DNA from: Wohlfahrtiimonas sp. G9077 | Lineage (GTDB): Bacteria; Pseudomonadota; Gammaproteobacteria; Cardiobacteriales; Wohlfahrtiimonadaceae | Reading direction: 5' to 3' | Assembly (NCBI RefSeq): GCF_002252155.1 | Contig: NZ_NEFD01000001.1 | Span: forward strand, 124,001 to 188,000 | DNA: 64,000 bases | Part shown: positions 25,243 to 33,740 of the stretch, in pieces | Layout: each line of letters begins with the position of its first letter | Numbering within the stretch: the first letter of the stretch is position 1 | The notes under the pieces: model-generated | What the model was told of the DNA's origin: nothing | Databases searched by the model: none | Seen by the model: only the letters and a program-made list of their open reading frames with translations | Program-made: the position numbers and the translations under genes

Positions 25243-26235
25243 ATGCTTTTTGATACCAAAACACCACAATATGCCATTACTGTTGATGGAAAGAACATTA
25301 CCAGTCGCATTAATTCGCGCTTATTGTCCCTCAATTTGGTTGATAATCGTGGCTTTGATGCTGACACATTAACGCTTGTGATTGATGATAGCGATGGTCT
25401 TATGGCGTTGCCAAAGCGTGGCGTTAAGATCAATGTGAAGATTGGCTTTGGTGCATTGATTGATCGTGGGGATTTTGTGGTGGATGCAGTTTCACATACA
25501 GGCGCACCTGATGTGATCACAATTTCCGCCAATTCTGCGGACTTTAGAAAGAAGCTTTTGGAGCAGAAGAACAAGGCATATCATCAAAAGACCATCAAAG
25601 AGATTGTGGAAGCGATTGCAGGGGAGCACAAATTAGAATCCCGTGTGGCTGAGGAATTGGCCAACATTAAAGTGCAGGATCGTCAGCAACGCAATGAGAG
25701 TGATGCCAACTTTTTAACGCGTTTGGCTGAAGAGTTTGATGCTGTGGCCACAGTGAAAAAGGGTACCATCCTATTTTTGAAACGCGGGGAAAGCAAAACA
25801 GCCAGCGGCCAAGAGTTGCCCACAATCATCATTACCCGTAATCAAGGGGATAATCACAGTTATTCTGTGAATGATCGTGATGCTTATACAGGCATTAAAG
25901 CAAAATACACAACCACTAAGAACGGCGTGCGTAAAGAGGTTTTGGTGGGCGATGATGAGCGCACAAAGATGCTGCGCCGCATTTACAAAACGGAAGGTGA
26001 GGCAAGGGCAGCGGCAGAGAATGAATTGAAGCGGGTACAACGTGCAGCTGCATCATTTTCGTTTACGCTGGCGATGGGTCGCCCTGAGCTCATAGCAGAA
26101 AGCCCAGTGAAAGTACTGGGCTTTAAGGCGGAGATTGATTCACAAAATTGGATTGCTACTCGTGTGACTCATAACCTTGATCAGAGTGGTTTGACGACTC
26201 AGGTTGAGGCTGAAATAAAAGAATCTAAAGATTAA
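25243..26235 (+). CDS. D: Tail hub protein / late control protein D (P2 gpD-like)
   Basis: The 330-residue gpD forms the baseplate hub (T4 gp27-like). Family sequences include FDTKTPQYAITVDGKNITSRI at the start, LTLVIDDSDGLMALPKRGVKINVKIGF, and QRNESDANFLTRLAEEFDAVA near residue 155. The C-terminus has AAASFSFTLAMGRPELIAESPVKVLGF. It is the last gene of the rightward late region. A downstream terminator is not obvious, and the gene ends against leftward accessory genes, overlapping the DUF3800 gene by four bases. Confidence 0.93.
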   Translation: MLFDTKTPQYAITVDGKNITSRINSRLLSLNLVDNRGFDADTLTLVIDDSDGLMALPKRGVKINVKIGFGALIDRGDFVVDAVSHTGAPDVITISANSADFRKKLLEQKNKAYHQKTIKEIVEAIAGEHKLESRVAEELANIKVQDRQQRNESDANFLTRLAEEFDAVATVKKGTILFLKRGESKTASGQELPTIIITRNQGDNHSYSVNDRDAYTGIKAKYTTTKNGVRKEVLVGDDERTKMLRRIYKTEGEARAAAENELKRVQRAAASFSFTLAMGRPELIAESPVKVLGFKAEIDSQNWIATRVTHNLDQSGLTTQVEAEIKESKD

Positions 26236-27323
26236 TATTCTATTCTAGGGTTTTTATCATCCATTAGCCTTTCTAAAAACTTTTCTGTTCGTTCATTAAT
26301 ACTTTTAAGATCTAATGGGTGAACTTTAGTTTCTATTAATTCTTCTTCAACAAATTGTTTTAATACTGGTGTTAGGGGTTCTGTTAAGAAATATCTTTTG
26401 TATATCCATAGAAATACATCAACAATTTCTAAGCCTATATTTGTTTCTGATCCTGTTGGTGTTATTGGTGTACTTGGGTAGATAGAAAAATTTGGCGAAG
26501 GTATATATGAATCTATAGGTACATATCTTTCTTTCATTGTTGCATAGAGACTAGCTAGATCTTTTTGTGCTGAGTTAAATTGCTCTTGTCTATCGACTAT
26601 GATGCTTGTAATGTCAGAGTTATTTATTTGTGCGGTTTCTGCGATTTGATTAAGTACAGATTGAAATCCCATTAAATTAGGAGAGATTTGTAGGCCTTTT
26701 TTGTCATATCGGCCAGCCAAAGTGAATGTTGGTTTATAATTGTATTGTATTTTTTTTGGATTTTCTTGAACCCATGTTAATGCATTATTGATAATCTCTT
26801 GTGATCTCTTGTCGGTAATAAGGGGAATTCGTTGTTTTAAAATTTCACATACATTAATAAGTATATCGTTAGATTTTTCTATATTATTCTCTAATCTGGC
26901 CTCCCAGGCTAATTTACATAAATCATCATCAAATAAATACGCAACTTTAAGTAATAATACATATCTAAGTGGCGTCCAATATGCAGAGTGTGGAACAGAC
27001 TTATTATTACCAGAGTCAAATACTTGGTCAAAAAAAGACATAACAATATAATCAATTTTATTAAAATAATGTAAGTCAAATTTTAATTGATATTGTGCTC
27101 TAATCTGAGTTAGTTGATCAACAATAAGAGAAAGTTTATCTGGACCGAGCTCATTAGCATGTAGTCTATCTACGTGAAATAATTCACGCATAGAAATAAT
27201 CATATCTTGTAAAGTTATATTCAAGTCATCATTTGAAGATAAAACACCATAGAACAAAAGAGGTTGGTTTTTATCGAACAATTCATTTCCAGTATTACCG
27301 CTTTCATCGATCCAAAAATACAT
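26232..27323 (-). CDS. DUF3800-family protein (RNase H-like fold predicted)
   Basis: The 363-residue protein begins YFWIDESGNTG, the hallmark acidic motif of DUF3800. It continues with HANEL near residue 50 and a later conserved Asp in SIIVDRQEQFN near residue 220, the expected layout of an RNase H-like nuclease core. Start 27323 is chosen because the domain begins there and an AGGAAG site lies upstream; the open frame extends to 27401. DUF3800 genes are frequent in prophages and defence-rich islands but have no settled function. Here it is the distal member of a leftward, AT-rich cluster beside the repressor, 50 bp after a membrane-protein gene. Confidence 0.85.
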   Translation of the reverse strand: MYFWIDESGNTGNELFDKNQPLLFYGVLSSNDDLNITLQDMIISMRELFHVDRLHANELGPDKLSLIVDQLTQIRAQYQLKFDLHYFNKIDYIVMSFFDQVFDSGNNKSVPHSAYWTPLRYVLLLKVAYLFDDDLCKLAWEARLENNIEKSNDILINVCEILKQRIPLITDKRSQEIINNALTWVQENPKKIQYNYKPTFTLAGRYDKKGLQISPNLMGFQSVLNQIAETAQINNSDITSIIVDRQEQFNSAQKDLASLYATMKERYVPIDSYIPSPNFSIYPSTPITPTGSETNIGLEIVDVFLWIYKRYFLTEPLTPVLKQFVEEELIETKVHPLDLKSINERTEKFLERLMDDKNPRIEY

Positions 27324-27373
27324 ATTTCTTCCTAATTTACTATGAGGCAAAACCCGTTTTTGATAGAAAATAA

Positions 27374-27985
27374 TTAATTGTTTTGTGTAATGACTAACCA
27401 CATTATTTTAATTATCTCAATTATAAGTGAAATTATATTAAGTATCAGAAATGAAAACCATACAATCAGAATATTCTGTACTGAAAAGTATGGGATCTTA
27501 ATGTGGAAATAATCTAGTATTATGGCTAATAATAATGCCATGCCTACTATAAGTATTGTAATGTAAAATAGAAGTTTGCCAACTGTTGAAGGCTTATTAA
27601 TGTTCTCTGAGTTATTTAGAGATGATTCTTCAGGATTAGGCGTTAGAATATTAAAGATTTTTTGACAATACTGACTCTTTAATTCAGTAGAAATAAACTC
27701 GCTATCTAATATATTTTTTATTAAAAGACTTTTTATTTGGTCTATTGAGTATAATTTTTGATATGAAATTTTATATTCTATTGAAATAGCACTAGCAATT
27801 TGGCAAATAATGTCATGATTTAAATTAAAATTTTCTGGGATTAATTTTTTGATGATAGTAATAAGTTCTTTATTTGCTTTTCTTACTTCTAACGTTTTTT
27901 TAAGATAATTTGTAATACTGGTAATAAATACTAAAATTAAGCCAGAAATCACACCATAAATTATATTAGATATTATATTTATCAT
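27374..27985 (-). CDS. Membrane protein of prophage accessory cluster
   Basis: This unrecognised 203-residue protein has one N-terminal membrane helix (IIYGVISGLILVFITSI), a soluble helical segment of about 110 residues, and two C-terminal helices (LLFYITILIVGMALLLAIIL and IVWFSFLILNIISLIIEIIKIMW). Its composition is very AT-rich (many Ile, Asn, Lys). The start overlaps the stop of the BRCT-like gene (ATGA type), so the two are translated together. The layout would fit a membrane effector coupled to a sensor, but nothing in the sequence proves that. Confidence 0.75.
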   Translation of the reverse strand: MINIISNIIYGVISGLILVFITSITNYLKKTLEVRKANKELITIIKKLIPENFNLNHDIICQIASAISIEYKISYQKLYSIDQIKSLLIKNILDSEFISTELKSQYCQKIFNILTPNPEESSLNNSENINKPSTVGKLLFYITILIVGMALLLAIILDYFHIKIPYFSVQNILIVWFSFLILNIISLIIEIIKIMWLVITQNN

Positions 27986-28845
27986 GGTTGTGCCTTCGAT
28001 ACATAGGATATATCACCCGTATATAATAAAGTAATGAACTGTTCTTTATTCATAATCAATGTGCCATTCTCTGTGGCTCGTTCTATTTGTGTTTCAGGTA
28101 ATGCACCATTAGTAACAATAGCAAATAATGTCTTGGTTTGTGTTTTTAGTACTTTTAATCGATATGCTTTAGCAAGCTCTTCCAATTCAAGTGATTCAGA
28201 TTCTGAAAAGCCGATAATATTAATGCCTGTTCGTTTTATATCATGAGTCAATGATTTTATCTGCTTAACGATTGGTTGCCAATGCTGCAATTTTTCTTTA
28301 AACCTTTCTCCGCGTAAAACATTCAAAACATTTTCATAAGAAAAGGTCAAAATGTATTTATCATAACCATCTTCTAATACATAGCCATTAAAAAACATTG
28401 GATATTCACTTGTAATAATAAGGTTTAGATTTTTTTGTTCCCCTTTTTTATTGCTGTAGCGAATAGAAATAAAATTATCATTATGAGTGGCATATTCATC
28501 TAAATATGCCTCATACATCGCATCAACTATTTCTTGACCATTTGTAAAATATTCAATTTTCTCACGCACATAAGTTCTTTCAGCTTTTGCGGTATGACAA
28601 TATCCATAAATATAATTTTCATCTACTTGATGCAGGGTAATAGTTTTATATCGTTTGGCCTCTTCTAAATCTTCTTCCTCTTCTGTTAAATCCTCATCAT
28701 GATCGGGAAAATTTAGATAATAGAAAGATACTTTTTTCCCTTTTTTTGGCGAGATTTTTTGTTTTTGATTGCGTTTAAGCTTTTTATTTCGCATTAAAAT
28801 AAGAAGAAAAATCCCCACAATCACAAATGCCAAAAAGATTTCCAT
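27982..28845 (-). CDS. Membrane-anchored protein with WYL-like and BRCT-like parts
   Basis: This 287-residue protein has an N-terminal membrane helix (FLAFVIVGIFLLILM), a basic linker and an acidic linker. A segment at about residues 66-105 (ITLHQVDENYIYGYCHTAKAERTYVREKIEYF) resembles the beta-barrel of WYL-type ligand-binding domains. A C-terminal domain (about residues 205-275, NIIGFSESESLELEELAKAYRLKV ... FITLL) follows the BRCT pattern G-F-x(2)-E...L-x(2)-A. Both similarities are pattern judgements of moderate confidence. It follows the repressor gene by one base on the same strand, so it is probably expressed in the lysogen. Confidence 0.7.
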   Translation of the reverse strand: MEIFLAFVIVGIFLLILMRNKKLKRNQKQKISPKKGKKVSFYYLNFPDHDEDLTEEEEDLEEAKRYKTITLHQVDENYIYGYCHTAKAERTYVREKIEYFTNGQEIVDAMYEAYLDEYATHNDNFISIRYSNKKGEQKNLNLIITSEYPMFFNGYVLEDGYDKYILTFSYENVLNVLRGERFKEKLQHWQPIVKQIKSLTHDIKRTGINIIGFSESESLELEELAKAYRLKVLKTQTKTLFAIVTNGALPETQIERATENGTLIMNKEQFITLLYTGDISYVSKAQP

Positions 28846-28846
28846 A

Positions 28847-29545
28847 TTAATCCCTTACACGCCGATTTCTAAACAATGTCACAGGCTCAACATGCACAAC
28901 GCACCCGATGATGTCAAAGTCATTCGGTGGGTTCTTCATATCAATCGTGAACGGTTTATAAAGTGGGTTAGTGCTAGAAATTTCAATGATTTTATTGGGT
29001 AGCTTTTGCACGCTTTTAACGATCAAATCACCATCGATTCTGAGCACATAAATCCCATCATTAAAGAGTTTATTGGCAGTATCAATGAGCATGACATCCT
29101 TATCATTGATGACGCCAATCATAGAGTCACCACGGGCAGTGATGGCAATCAAATCTTTGGGATTGACCTCTAAATATTTTTTAACCCAATACTTACGATA
29201 TGCCAATGAGAATTCATAGGTTTCTTCATTAATAGCCGATCCATGACCTGCCGCCGCAAACACTTTATAACGAGGCACAAAACAGAATTCTTCCAAATCA
29301 ACTAAATGACCAGCGTTGTCATAAATTTTGGGCTGTGAGCTATTAGATGGTATGCCCGTAATAATGTATTGGATATCACATCCAGCCTGGGCAATTCGCT
29401 CTAAATAACTACTATCAGGTTTACGTTCATTTTTTTCATAATTCATTTGAGCGTGCGCACCAACACCTGCTATTTCAGCAAAGGCTTTTTGGCTCAGTTT
29501 TAATGCATCTCTTACTTCTTTGAGTCGTTCACCGACAGTTGTCAT
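28847..29545 (-). CDS. Prophage repressor, XRE helix-turn-helix plus S24 peptidase
   Basis: The 232-residue CI/LexA-like immunity repressor has an N-terminal XRE domain (RLKEVRDALKLSQKAFAEIAG, residues 7-27). Its C-terminal S24 domain carries the Ser141 (ARGDSM) and Lys177 (DLIVKSVQ) dyad of self-cleaving repressors. A possible Ala99-Gly100 scissile bond lies in FAAAGHGSA. RecA-stimulated cleavage and SOS induction would follow if this site is functional. Start 29545 is used because the HTH begins there after an AAGGTG site; the open frame runs 10 codons further. It is the first gene of the leftward transcript that also covers the accessory genes. Confidence 0.92.
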   Translation of the reverse strand: MTTVGERLKEVRDALKLSQKAFAEIAGVGAHAQMNYEKNERKPDSSYLERIAQAGCDIQYIITGIPSNSSQPKIYDNAGHLVDLEEFCFVPRYKVFAAAGHGSAINEETYEFSLAYRKYWVKKYLEVNPKDLIAITARGDSMIGVINDKDVMLIDTANKLFNDGIYVLRIDGDLIVKSVQKLPNKIIEISSTNPLYKPFTIDMKNPPNDFDIIGCVVHVEPVTLFRNRRVRD

Positions 29546-29684
29546 TTGGTTCACCTTAATAGATAAATGTAACATTCGTTAATGTTAATATTGACTTTGA
29601 ATCATTTGACAAGTATTATCCATCTGGTAGTCATTTGGTAAGACGTTAATATAGTCATTCGTTAAGTCACTTGGAGTATTATCA
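29546..29684. promoter_or_regulatory. Immunity switch: divergent promoters and operators
   Basis: The rightward early promoter reads TTGACT (29591-29596), a 17-bp spacer and TATTAT (29614-29619). The leftward repressor promoter reads TTGTCA (29612-29607), a 16-bp spacer and TATTAA (29590-29585), so the two overlap. Operator-like elements are the inverted repeat TAACATT-CGTT-AATGTTA (29570-29587), the 10-mer CATTCGTTAA at 29573 and 29656, and related 15-mers starting GTCATTTGG (about 29630) and GTCATTCGT (about 29655). AAATGTAACATTC at 29565-29577 matches palindromes at 7.1 kb. Confidence 0.75.
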
Positions 29685-29855
29685 ATGAAAAATAAGCTTT
29701 TTACAAGCGAGCAAAGGAGTGAGCAAGTTCGTGTATCGATCACGAAATCTGAGTTAAATCAGCTCAGAAACATTGCAAATAGAGAGAAGCGTCCAGTTGC
29801 GACTGTGGCTCATGCGTTATTAAAAAAAGCAATTGAAGAGTACAGCTGCAAATAA
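29685..29855 (+). CDS. Small ribbon-helix-helix-like protein (56 aa)
   Basis: ATG 29685 follows a TTGGAG site and opens a 56-residue frame. The sequence QVRVSITKSELNQLRNIANRE then ATVAHALLKKAIEEY fits the beta-alpha-alpha pattern of CopG/Arc ribbon-helix-helix DNA-binding proteins. It is the first gene after the rightward early promoter, the place of a Cro-like or apl/cox-like early regulator. Its 3' end runs up to the Ogr-like gene. It is a plausible second regulator of the immunity switch and may bind the operators described there. Confidence 0.75.
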   Translation: MKNKLFTSEQRSEQVRVSITKSELNQLRNIANREKRPVATVAHALLKKAIEEYSCK

Positions 29856-29871
29856 CACATTTGGAGAGTAT

Positions 29872-30063
29872 GTGAATAGATCAGGAACCGCTAATTCGTA
29901 TAAATGTCCACAGTGTGGCAGCAGAGCCAAGATTGTCACCACTAAAGTGATCACGACACAAACGAGGGAGAAGTATTATCAGTGTACAAATCTGCATTGC
30001 TCATCCACGTTTGTGACCTATGAAACGGTTGATCGCTGGATCATTAAAACGAAATCTAATTAA
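29872..30063 (+). CDS. ogr: Ogr/Delta-like zinc-finger late activator
   Basis: The 63-residue protein has YKCPQCGSRAKIV, followed later by YYQCTNLHCSSTFVTYETVDRWI: the Cys-x2-Cys ... Cys-x4-Cys zinc site of Ogr/Delta proteins, which recruit RNA polymerase to P2-type late promoters. GTG 29872 is chosen because GGAGAG lies five bases before it; a TTG-started longer frame (29833) would overlap the preceding gene. In P2 ogr lies beyond D near the att end, whereas here it is part of the early operon. That implies late genes switch on directly after early transcription. Confidence 0.85.
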   Translation: MNRSGTANSYKCPQCGSRAKIVTTKVITTQTREKYYQCTNLHCSSTFVTYETVDRWIIKTKSN

Positions 30064-30086
30064 TTAAAATTTAAGGAGAAAAAATT

Positions 30087-30437
30087 ATGGCTTTAGTTAG
30101 TCAGGGCACTTTTTTACCCATTAAAAATGTATCTCAATGTTTAGAGGCAGCACACTTGGATTTTAAACGCGTAGCGAAAGCAGTACGCGGTATAGCTTTA
30201 ACATCCATGTTTATCAACCATTCAAATGATGTACAGAAGTTCGCCCAACAAGCATCACAAATGACAAGTTCTGCATTGTTAAGTGTGCTTGAGTCTGTGC
30301 GCCATCAATATTACTTAGCGGCGGATGAAGTGGCGGATCAAGCATTCACCATTCATTTGTTGAAGTCTGCCATCTCAATCCATGAATTGATGAAATCCAT
30401 TAAGAAGGGCGCATATCAGGGGGTGAATCATGACTAG
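30087..30437 (+). CDS. Unknown early prophage protein (116 aa)
   Basis: I do not recognise this 116-residue helical protein. It has no cysteine-rich motif apart from one Cys in VSQCLEAAHL. The N-terminus (VSQGTFLPIKNVSQCLEAA) resembles small early proteins of P2-like phages, and the rest is amphipathic helix. A strong AAGGAGAA site precedes ATG 30087, and its end overlaps the thioredoxin-like gene by eight bases. That indicates coupled expression in the early operon, so a role near DNA replication is possible but unproved. Confidence 0.65.
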   Translation: MALVSQGTFLPIKNVSQCLEAAHLDFKRVAKAVRGIALTSMFINHSNDVQKFAQQASQMTSSALLSVLESVRHQYYLAADEVADQAFTIHLLKSAISIHELMKSIKKGAYQGVNHD

Positions 30438-30750
30438 TTATGTGATCAATATTACCAATGGTTTAACGCTCAAAAACATCACAGATAACGAGCCCACCAT
30501 TATTTTATTCACGCGTAGCCACTGCACATCTTCTAAGAAAATGCTGCACATGCTTGATGAGTTCAGCAAACGTCATTTACACATTGCATGCGTCAATATA
30601 GACATCAGCCCAAACAGTGTCGGGAAGAATATGATGCACCGCTTCAATATCAAGGTTGCACCTTCTTTTGTTGTGTTCAAGCAAGGCAAAGAGGTGAACC
30701 GCGGATGTGGCTACACACAGTTTGTGAATTATATGACGAGTGAAATGTAA
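30430..30750 (+). CDS. Thioredoxin-fold protein with CTSS in place of CxxC
   Basis: The 106-residue protein has the thioredoxin pattern: beta strand PTIILFTRSHCTSSKKMLHML, strand HIACVNIDISPN, and the cis-Pro loop VAPSFVVFKQGKEV. The active site reads CTSS, so the second cysteine is missing. It may act as a monothiol protein or as a processivity-type partner rather than as a disulfide reductase. It overlaps the primase-helicase gene by one base. The pairing recalls T7, which recruits host thioredoxin as a polymerase factor, but here no phage polymerase is seen. Confidence 0.75.
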   Translation: MTSYVINITNGLTLKNITDNEPTIILFTRSHCTSSKKMLHMLDEFSKRHLHIACVNIDISPNSVGKNMMHRFNIKVAPSFVVFKQGKEVNRGCGYTQFVNYMTSEM

Positions 30751-33362
30751 TGAAAATGGAACGCAGTCAGAGAGATGAAGTGGTGCGCCGCTTCATCGCA
30801 GAAACAGGGGCAAAGCCTCAAGGCAATGGCAAACGCTATAAAAATGGCATTTGTCCAAGCTGTCAGAAAAAGAAATTATGGATATTTGGTGATAATCCGT
30901 GGAAGATCCAATGTGATAGTACCACGTGCGGTTATGAGATCTCCGCACGTGATCGTTATCCAGACATCTTTGAAAACTTTTCTAAACGCTATGCCCATGA
31001 AATGGCAGAAGATGGCCGCGCAATTGCTAAAGCATACTTGAGGGAAGCAAGGGGCTTTAACACCACATTGTGTGACCAATTCACGCAAGAAACGTTTTTT
31101 GATTATAGCACAAAAGTTTCCACACCAACGGTGCGTTTTCCAATGCCAGGGGATGGTTATTGGGAGCGCTTGATTGAAAACTTGGAAAAGTTTGAGCAAA
31201 AAGCCCACTTCAAAAAAGGCTATTCATACAAAGGGTTGGCTTGGCATTTTAATGATCTTGATGTGAGCAAGATTAATGAATTATGGGTGGTCGAAGGGAT
31301 CTTTGATGCCATTGCGTTAAAACATCACAATATTCATGCCATCAGTGCCATGAGTGCCAATAACTTTCCTGAACACACTTTAACGCAGATCTACCAAAAG
31401 AATCCGCGCTTAAATATTGTGATTGCCTTAGATTCAGATGAGAAGGGCAAACAGTCCGCCATTAAGTGGTTAAAGCTATGTGAAAAAATAGGATTCTTTT
31501 CTGACATCCGTTTGGCCATTACCAATGATGGTGATGATTGGAACGATAAGCACATCAAAGAGCAATTAGATGATGAAGATATTGAAACCTATCTTCATCA
31601 TGGCGCAGTGTTGTCCGCAAGATCACCGATGCGTAAAGCATATTTGATGTATCAGCGCTATGAAAAGCAGCAGTTTTTCCTTGAGTTCAATTTCAATACT
31701 TATTGGGTCAAAGTGGATGTGAAGGCGATGCTTGAAGCTATCAATAAAAACGATGAGGACGAGGAAACAGCCTTTAAATCATCTTGTACCATCACTGAGA
31801 TCGCCAATTGCGTTACGAATATTCTGTACGCACAAAAAGAGTTGGATACGAATGAGTTATTCTACTTTCTTGAAGTGGTCATGAAGAATAAGCGCAATAA
31901 GGATGCCTTTTCACCTAAGCAATTGTCCAGCGCGGGCGAATTTAAAGCACGTGTGATGAATACAGTATCCGGTGCAACATTCACAGGTGAAACAAAGCAT
32001 TTAGATCAAATCTATCGTGTGAAAACGAGCGACATCAAAGACATCAGTACCGTGCCATTTTTAGGATATGCCAAAGAGTTGGGCGCGTATATTTTCCCAG
32101 AGTTTGCCGTTAAAAATGGCCGTGTCTATAAGCTCAATAAGGAAGAGTATTTTGAGTTGCCAGGCAACCAAAACATTAAGACAACATTTTCAATGCCTGA
32201 ATTTGATCCAAGCATGGATTATCAAAATACCTGGCATCAAGATTTCATTGATGTTTTTGGCCAAAAAGGATTGACGGTTTTAGCGTTTTGGCTCGGTTCA
32301 TTATTTGTAGAGCAATTGCGGGATGTTTATAAAGGCTTTCCATTTTTGGAGCTCACAGGTGAGGCGGGTGCTGGTAAATCCACCATTTTGCAATTTATGT
32401 GGAAACTCTCTGGGCGAGGGGGAGATTATGAAGGGGTCAATCCCAATAATGGTTCTAAAGTGGGTTATTTCAGAACATTATCACAAGTGGCCAACTTGCC
32501 AACAGTGATGATTGAGTGTGAAGGCTTTAACTTAGAGGATCTCAAATCCTTATACAATGGCGGTTATTTGAGAACAACGGGCCAAAAGAATAATGGCAAT
32601 AACACCAACAGCCCTAAATTCAGAGGTTCGTTGATTTTATCCCAAAATGAGCGAGCCATTACCGCAGGTTCGCGCGATAACTTAATTGCGTTGTTGTCCC
32701 GCCTTGTGTATGTGCATTTTGATACGAGCAATCACACCTCTGAGTCACGCATTAAAGCCCGTCGATTAGAGCAAATACCAATGGATGAGTTGTCAGGCTT
32801 TTTGGTCGAAGCACTTAAAAATGAAGATGCCATCTTAAAGTGTGTTCATTCAGTCTTTGAGCAAAACAGAGCACGCATTATGGCACTTGAAGAGGTGCAG
32901 ACAACGCGCATTGGCTTGACGCATGGCTTGATGCTCTCATTGTTGCAGGCTTTGAAGTTTTTAATGCCCATTCATGAGCACACTTTGCGTGCAACTGAAG
33001 AGTACATTTGCAGAATTGCGGTTGAACGCGATATTGAGCTTAAGCAAGATCATCCGATTTTGGAACAGTTCTGGGAGGTTTATGAGTATCTCAATAATGA
33101 AGGTTTTGCGGTTAATCATTCCAGAAATGATGAGTATATCGCCATCAACTTAAATCAGTTTTATGGATTGGCCGCGGAGATGCGCCAGCAGCTTGATGAC
33201 ATTAAAACAGTCAAGAAGATGCTGCCACACACCAGCAGGCACAAATACATTGAGCACAATAAAGTTGTGAATTCTAAGTACAACGATGATGAGTACACGA
33301 ACAAAGCAGGTAAAGGTTTTGGCTCATTGCGTTGTTATATTTTTCATAAAGGTAAGGGGTAA
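30750..33362 (+). CDS. Phage primase-helicase (zinc finger, Toprim, P-loop)
   Basis: This 870-residue replication protein carries an N-terminal zinc-binding motif (CPSCQKKKLWIFGDNPWKIQ, then CDSTTC; about residues 30-58). A Toprim domain follows with VVEGIFDAIALKHH near residue 180 and IVIALDSDEKGKQSAIKWL near 223. A C-terminal P-loop ATPase has LTGEAGAGKSTILQF near residue 535. The combination primes and unwinds DNA. It replaces the rolling-circle gpA of classical P2, which suggests theta-type replication with an origin elsewhere in the element. The start overlaps the thioredoxin-like gene. Confidence 0.9.
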   Translation: MKMERSQRDEVVRRFIAETGAKPQGNGKRYKNGICPSCQKKKLWIFGDNPWKIQCDSTTCGYEISARDRYPDIFENFSKRYAHEMAEDGRAIAKAYLREARGFNTTLCDQFTQETFFDYSTKVSTPTVRFPMPGDGYWERLIENLEKFEQKAHFKKGYSYKGLAWHFNDLDVSKINELWVVEGIFDAIALKHHNIHAISAMSANNFPEHTLTQIYQKNPRLNIVIALDSDEKGKQSAIKWLKLCEKIGFFSDIRLAITNDGDDWNDKHIKEQLDDEDIETYLHHGAVLSARSPMRKAYLMYQRYEKQQFFLEFNFNTYWVKVDVKAMLEAINKNDEDEETAFKSSCTITEIANCVTNILYAQKELDTNELFYFLEVVMKNKRNKDAFSPKQLSSAGEFKARVMNTVSGATFTGETKHLDQIYRVKTSDIKDISTVPFLGYAKELGAYIFPEFAVKNGRVYKLNKEEYFELPGNQNIKTTFSMPEFDPSMDYQNTWHQDFIDVFGQKGLTVLAFWLGSLFVEQLRDVYKGFPFLELTGEAGAGKSTILQFMWKLSGRGGDYEGVNPNNGSKVGYFRTLSQVANLPTVMIECEGFNLEDLKSLYNGGYLRTTGQKNNGNNTNSPKFRGSLILSQNERAITAGSRDNLIALLSRLVYVHFDTSNHTSESRIKARRLEQIPMDELSGFLVEALKNEDAILKCVHSVFEQNRARIMALEEVQTTRIGLTHGLMLSLLQALKFLMPIHEHTLRATEEYICRIAVERDIELKQDHPILEQFWEVYEYLNNEGFAVNHSRNDEYIAINLNQFYGLAAEMRQQLDDIKTVKKMLPHTSRHKYIEHNKVVNSKYNDDEYTNKAGKGFGSLRCYIFHKGKG

Positions 33363-33435
33363 TCAAAATAGCCAATCGTTATTTTCTTTGGAAAAACAGT
33401 GAAATTTTATAATTGATTAGAAAAAGGATTTAAGT

Positions 33436-33621
33436 ATGAATAATTTGGAAATGAATGAGCGCATTGCTGGTATTGAACGCATTTTGGCATATCTACAAAA
33501 ACAAAGAATGCAACTGTTTGATCGGCGCAAGATTCAGCGTCGGGAATACAAATTGATCATTGATGAAATCAATGATGCAAAAAGACGGATTCATAAACTT
33601 AAAGCAATGAAGGGAGATTAA
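33436..33621 (+). CDS. Small basic coiled-coil protein (61 aa)
   Basis: The 61-residue product is almost entirely helical and rich in Arg/Lys/Glu, with heptad-like spacing (ERIAGIERILAYLQKQRMQL...). No known family is recognised. An AAAAGGA site precedes ATG 33436. Its stop codon overlaps the ATG of the next small gene (TAATG), so the two are coupled. It may bind DNA or another early protein. Confidence 0.6.
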   Translation: MNNLEMNERIAGIERILAYLQKQRMQLFDRRKIQRREYKLIIDEINDAKRRIHKLKAMKGD

Positions 33622-33740
33622 TGCAGAACTTCACGATTAAATTGGGCGGCTATGAATATGTCATAGCTGCACAATCTTTTGAATTGGCACATTTGGAAGC
33701 AGTTAAACAACATTTAGAATTAGGGAGAGAATTACAATGA
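33621..33740 (+). CDS. Very small early protein (39 aa)
   Basis: This 39-residue frame starts at the ATG overlapping the preceding stop, with AGGGAG upstream. It begins QNFTIKLGGYEYVIAAQSFE and ends LELGRELQ. The stop overlaps the start of the excisionase-like gene (ATGA). Coupling on both sides and a good ribosome-binding site argue that it is real. The function is unknown. Confidence 0.55.
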   Translation: MQNFTIKLGGYEYVIAAQSFELAHLEAVKQHLELGRELQ

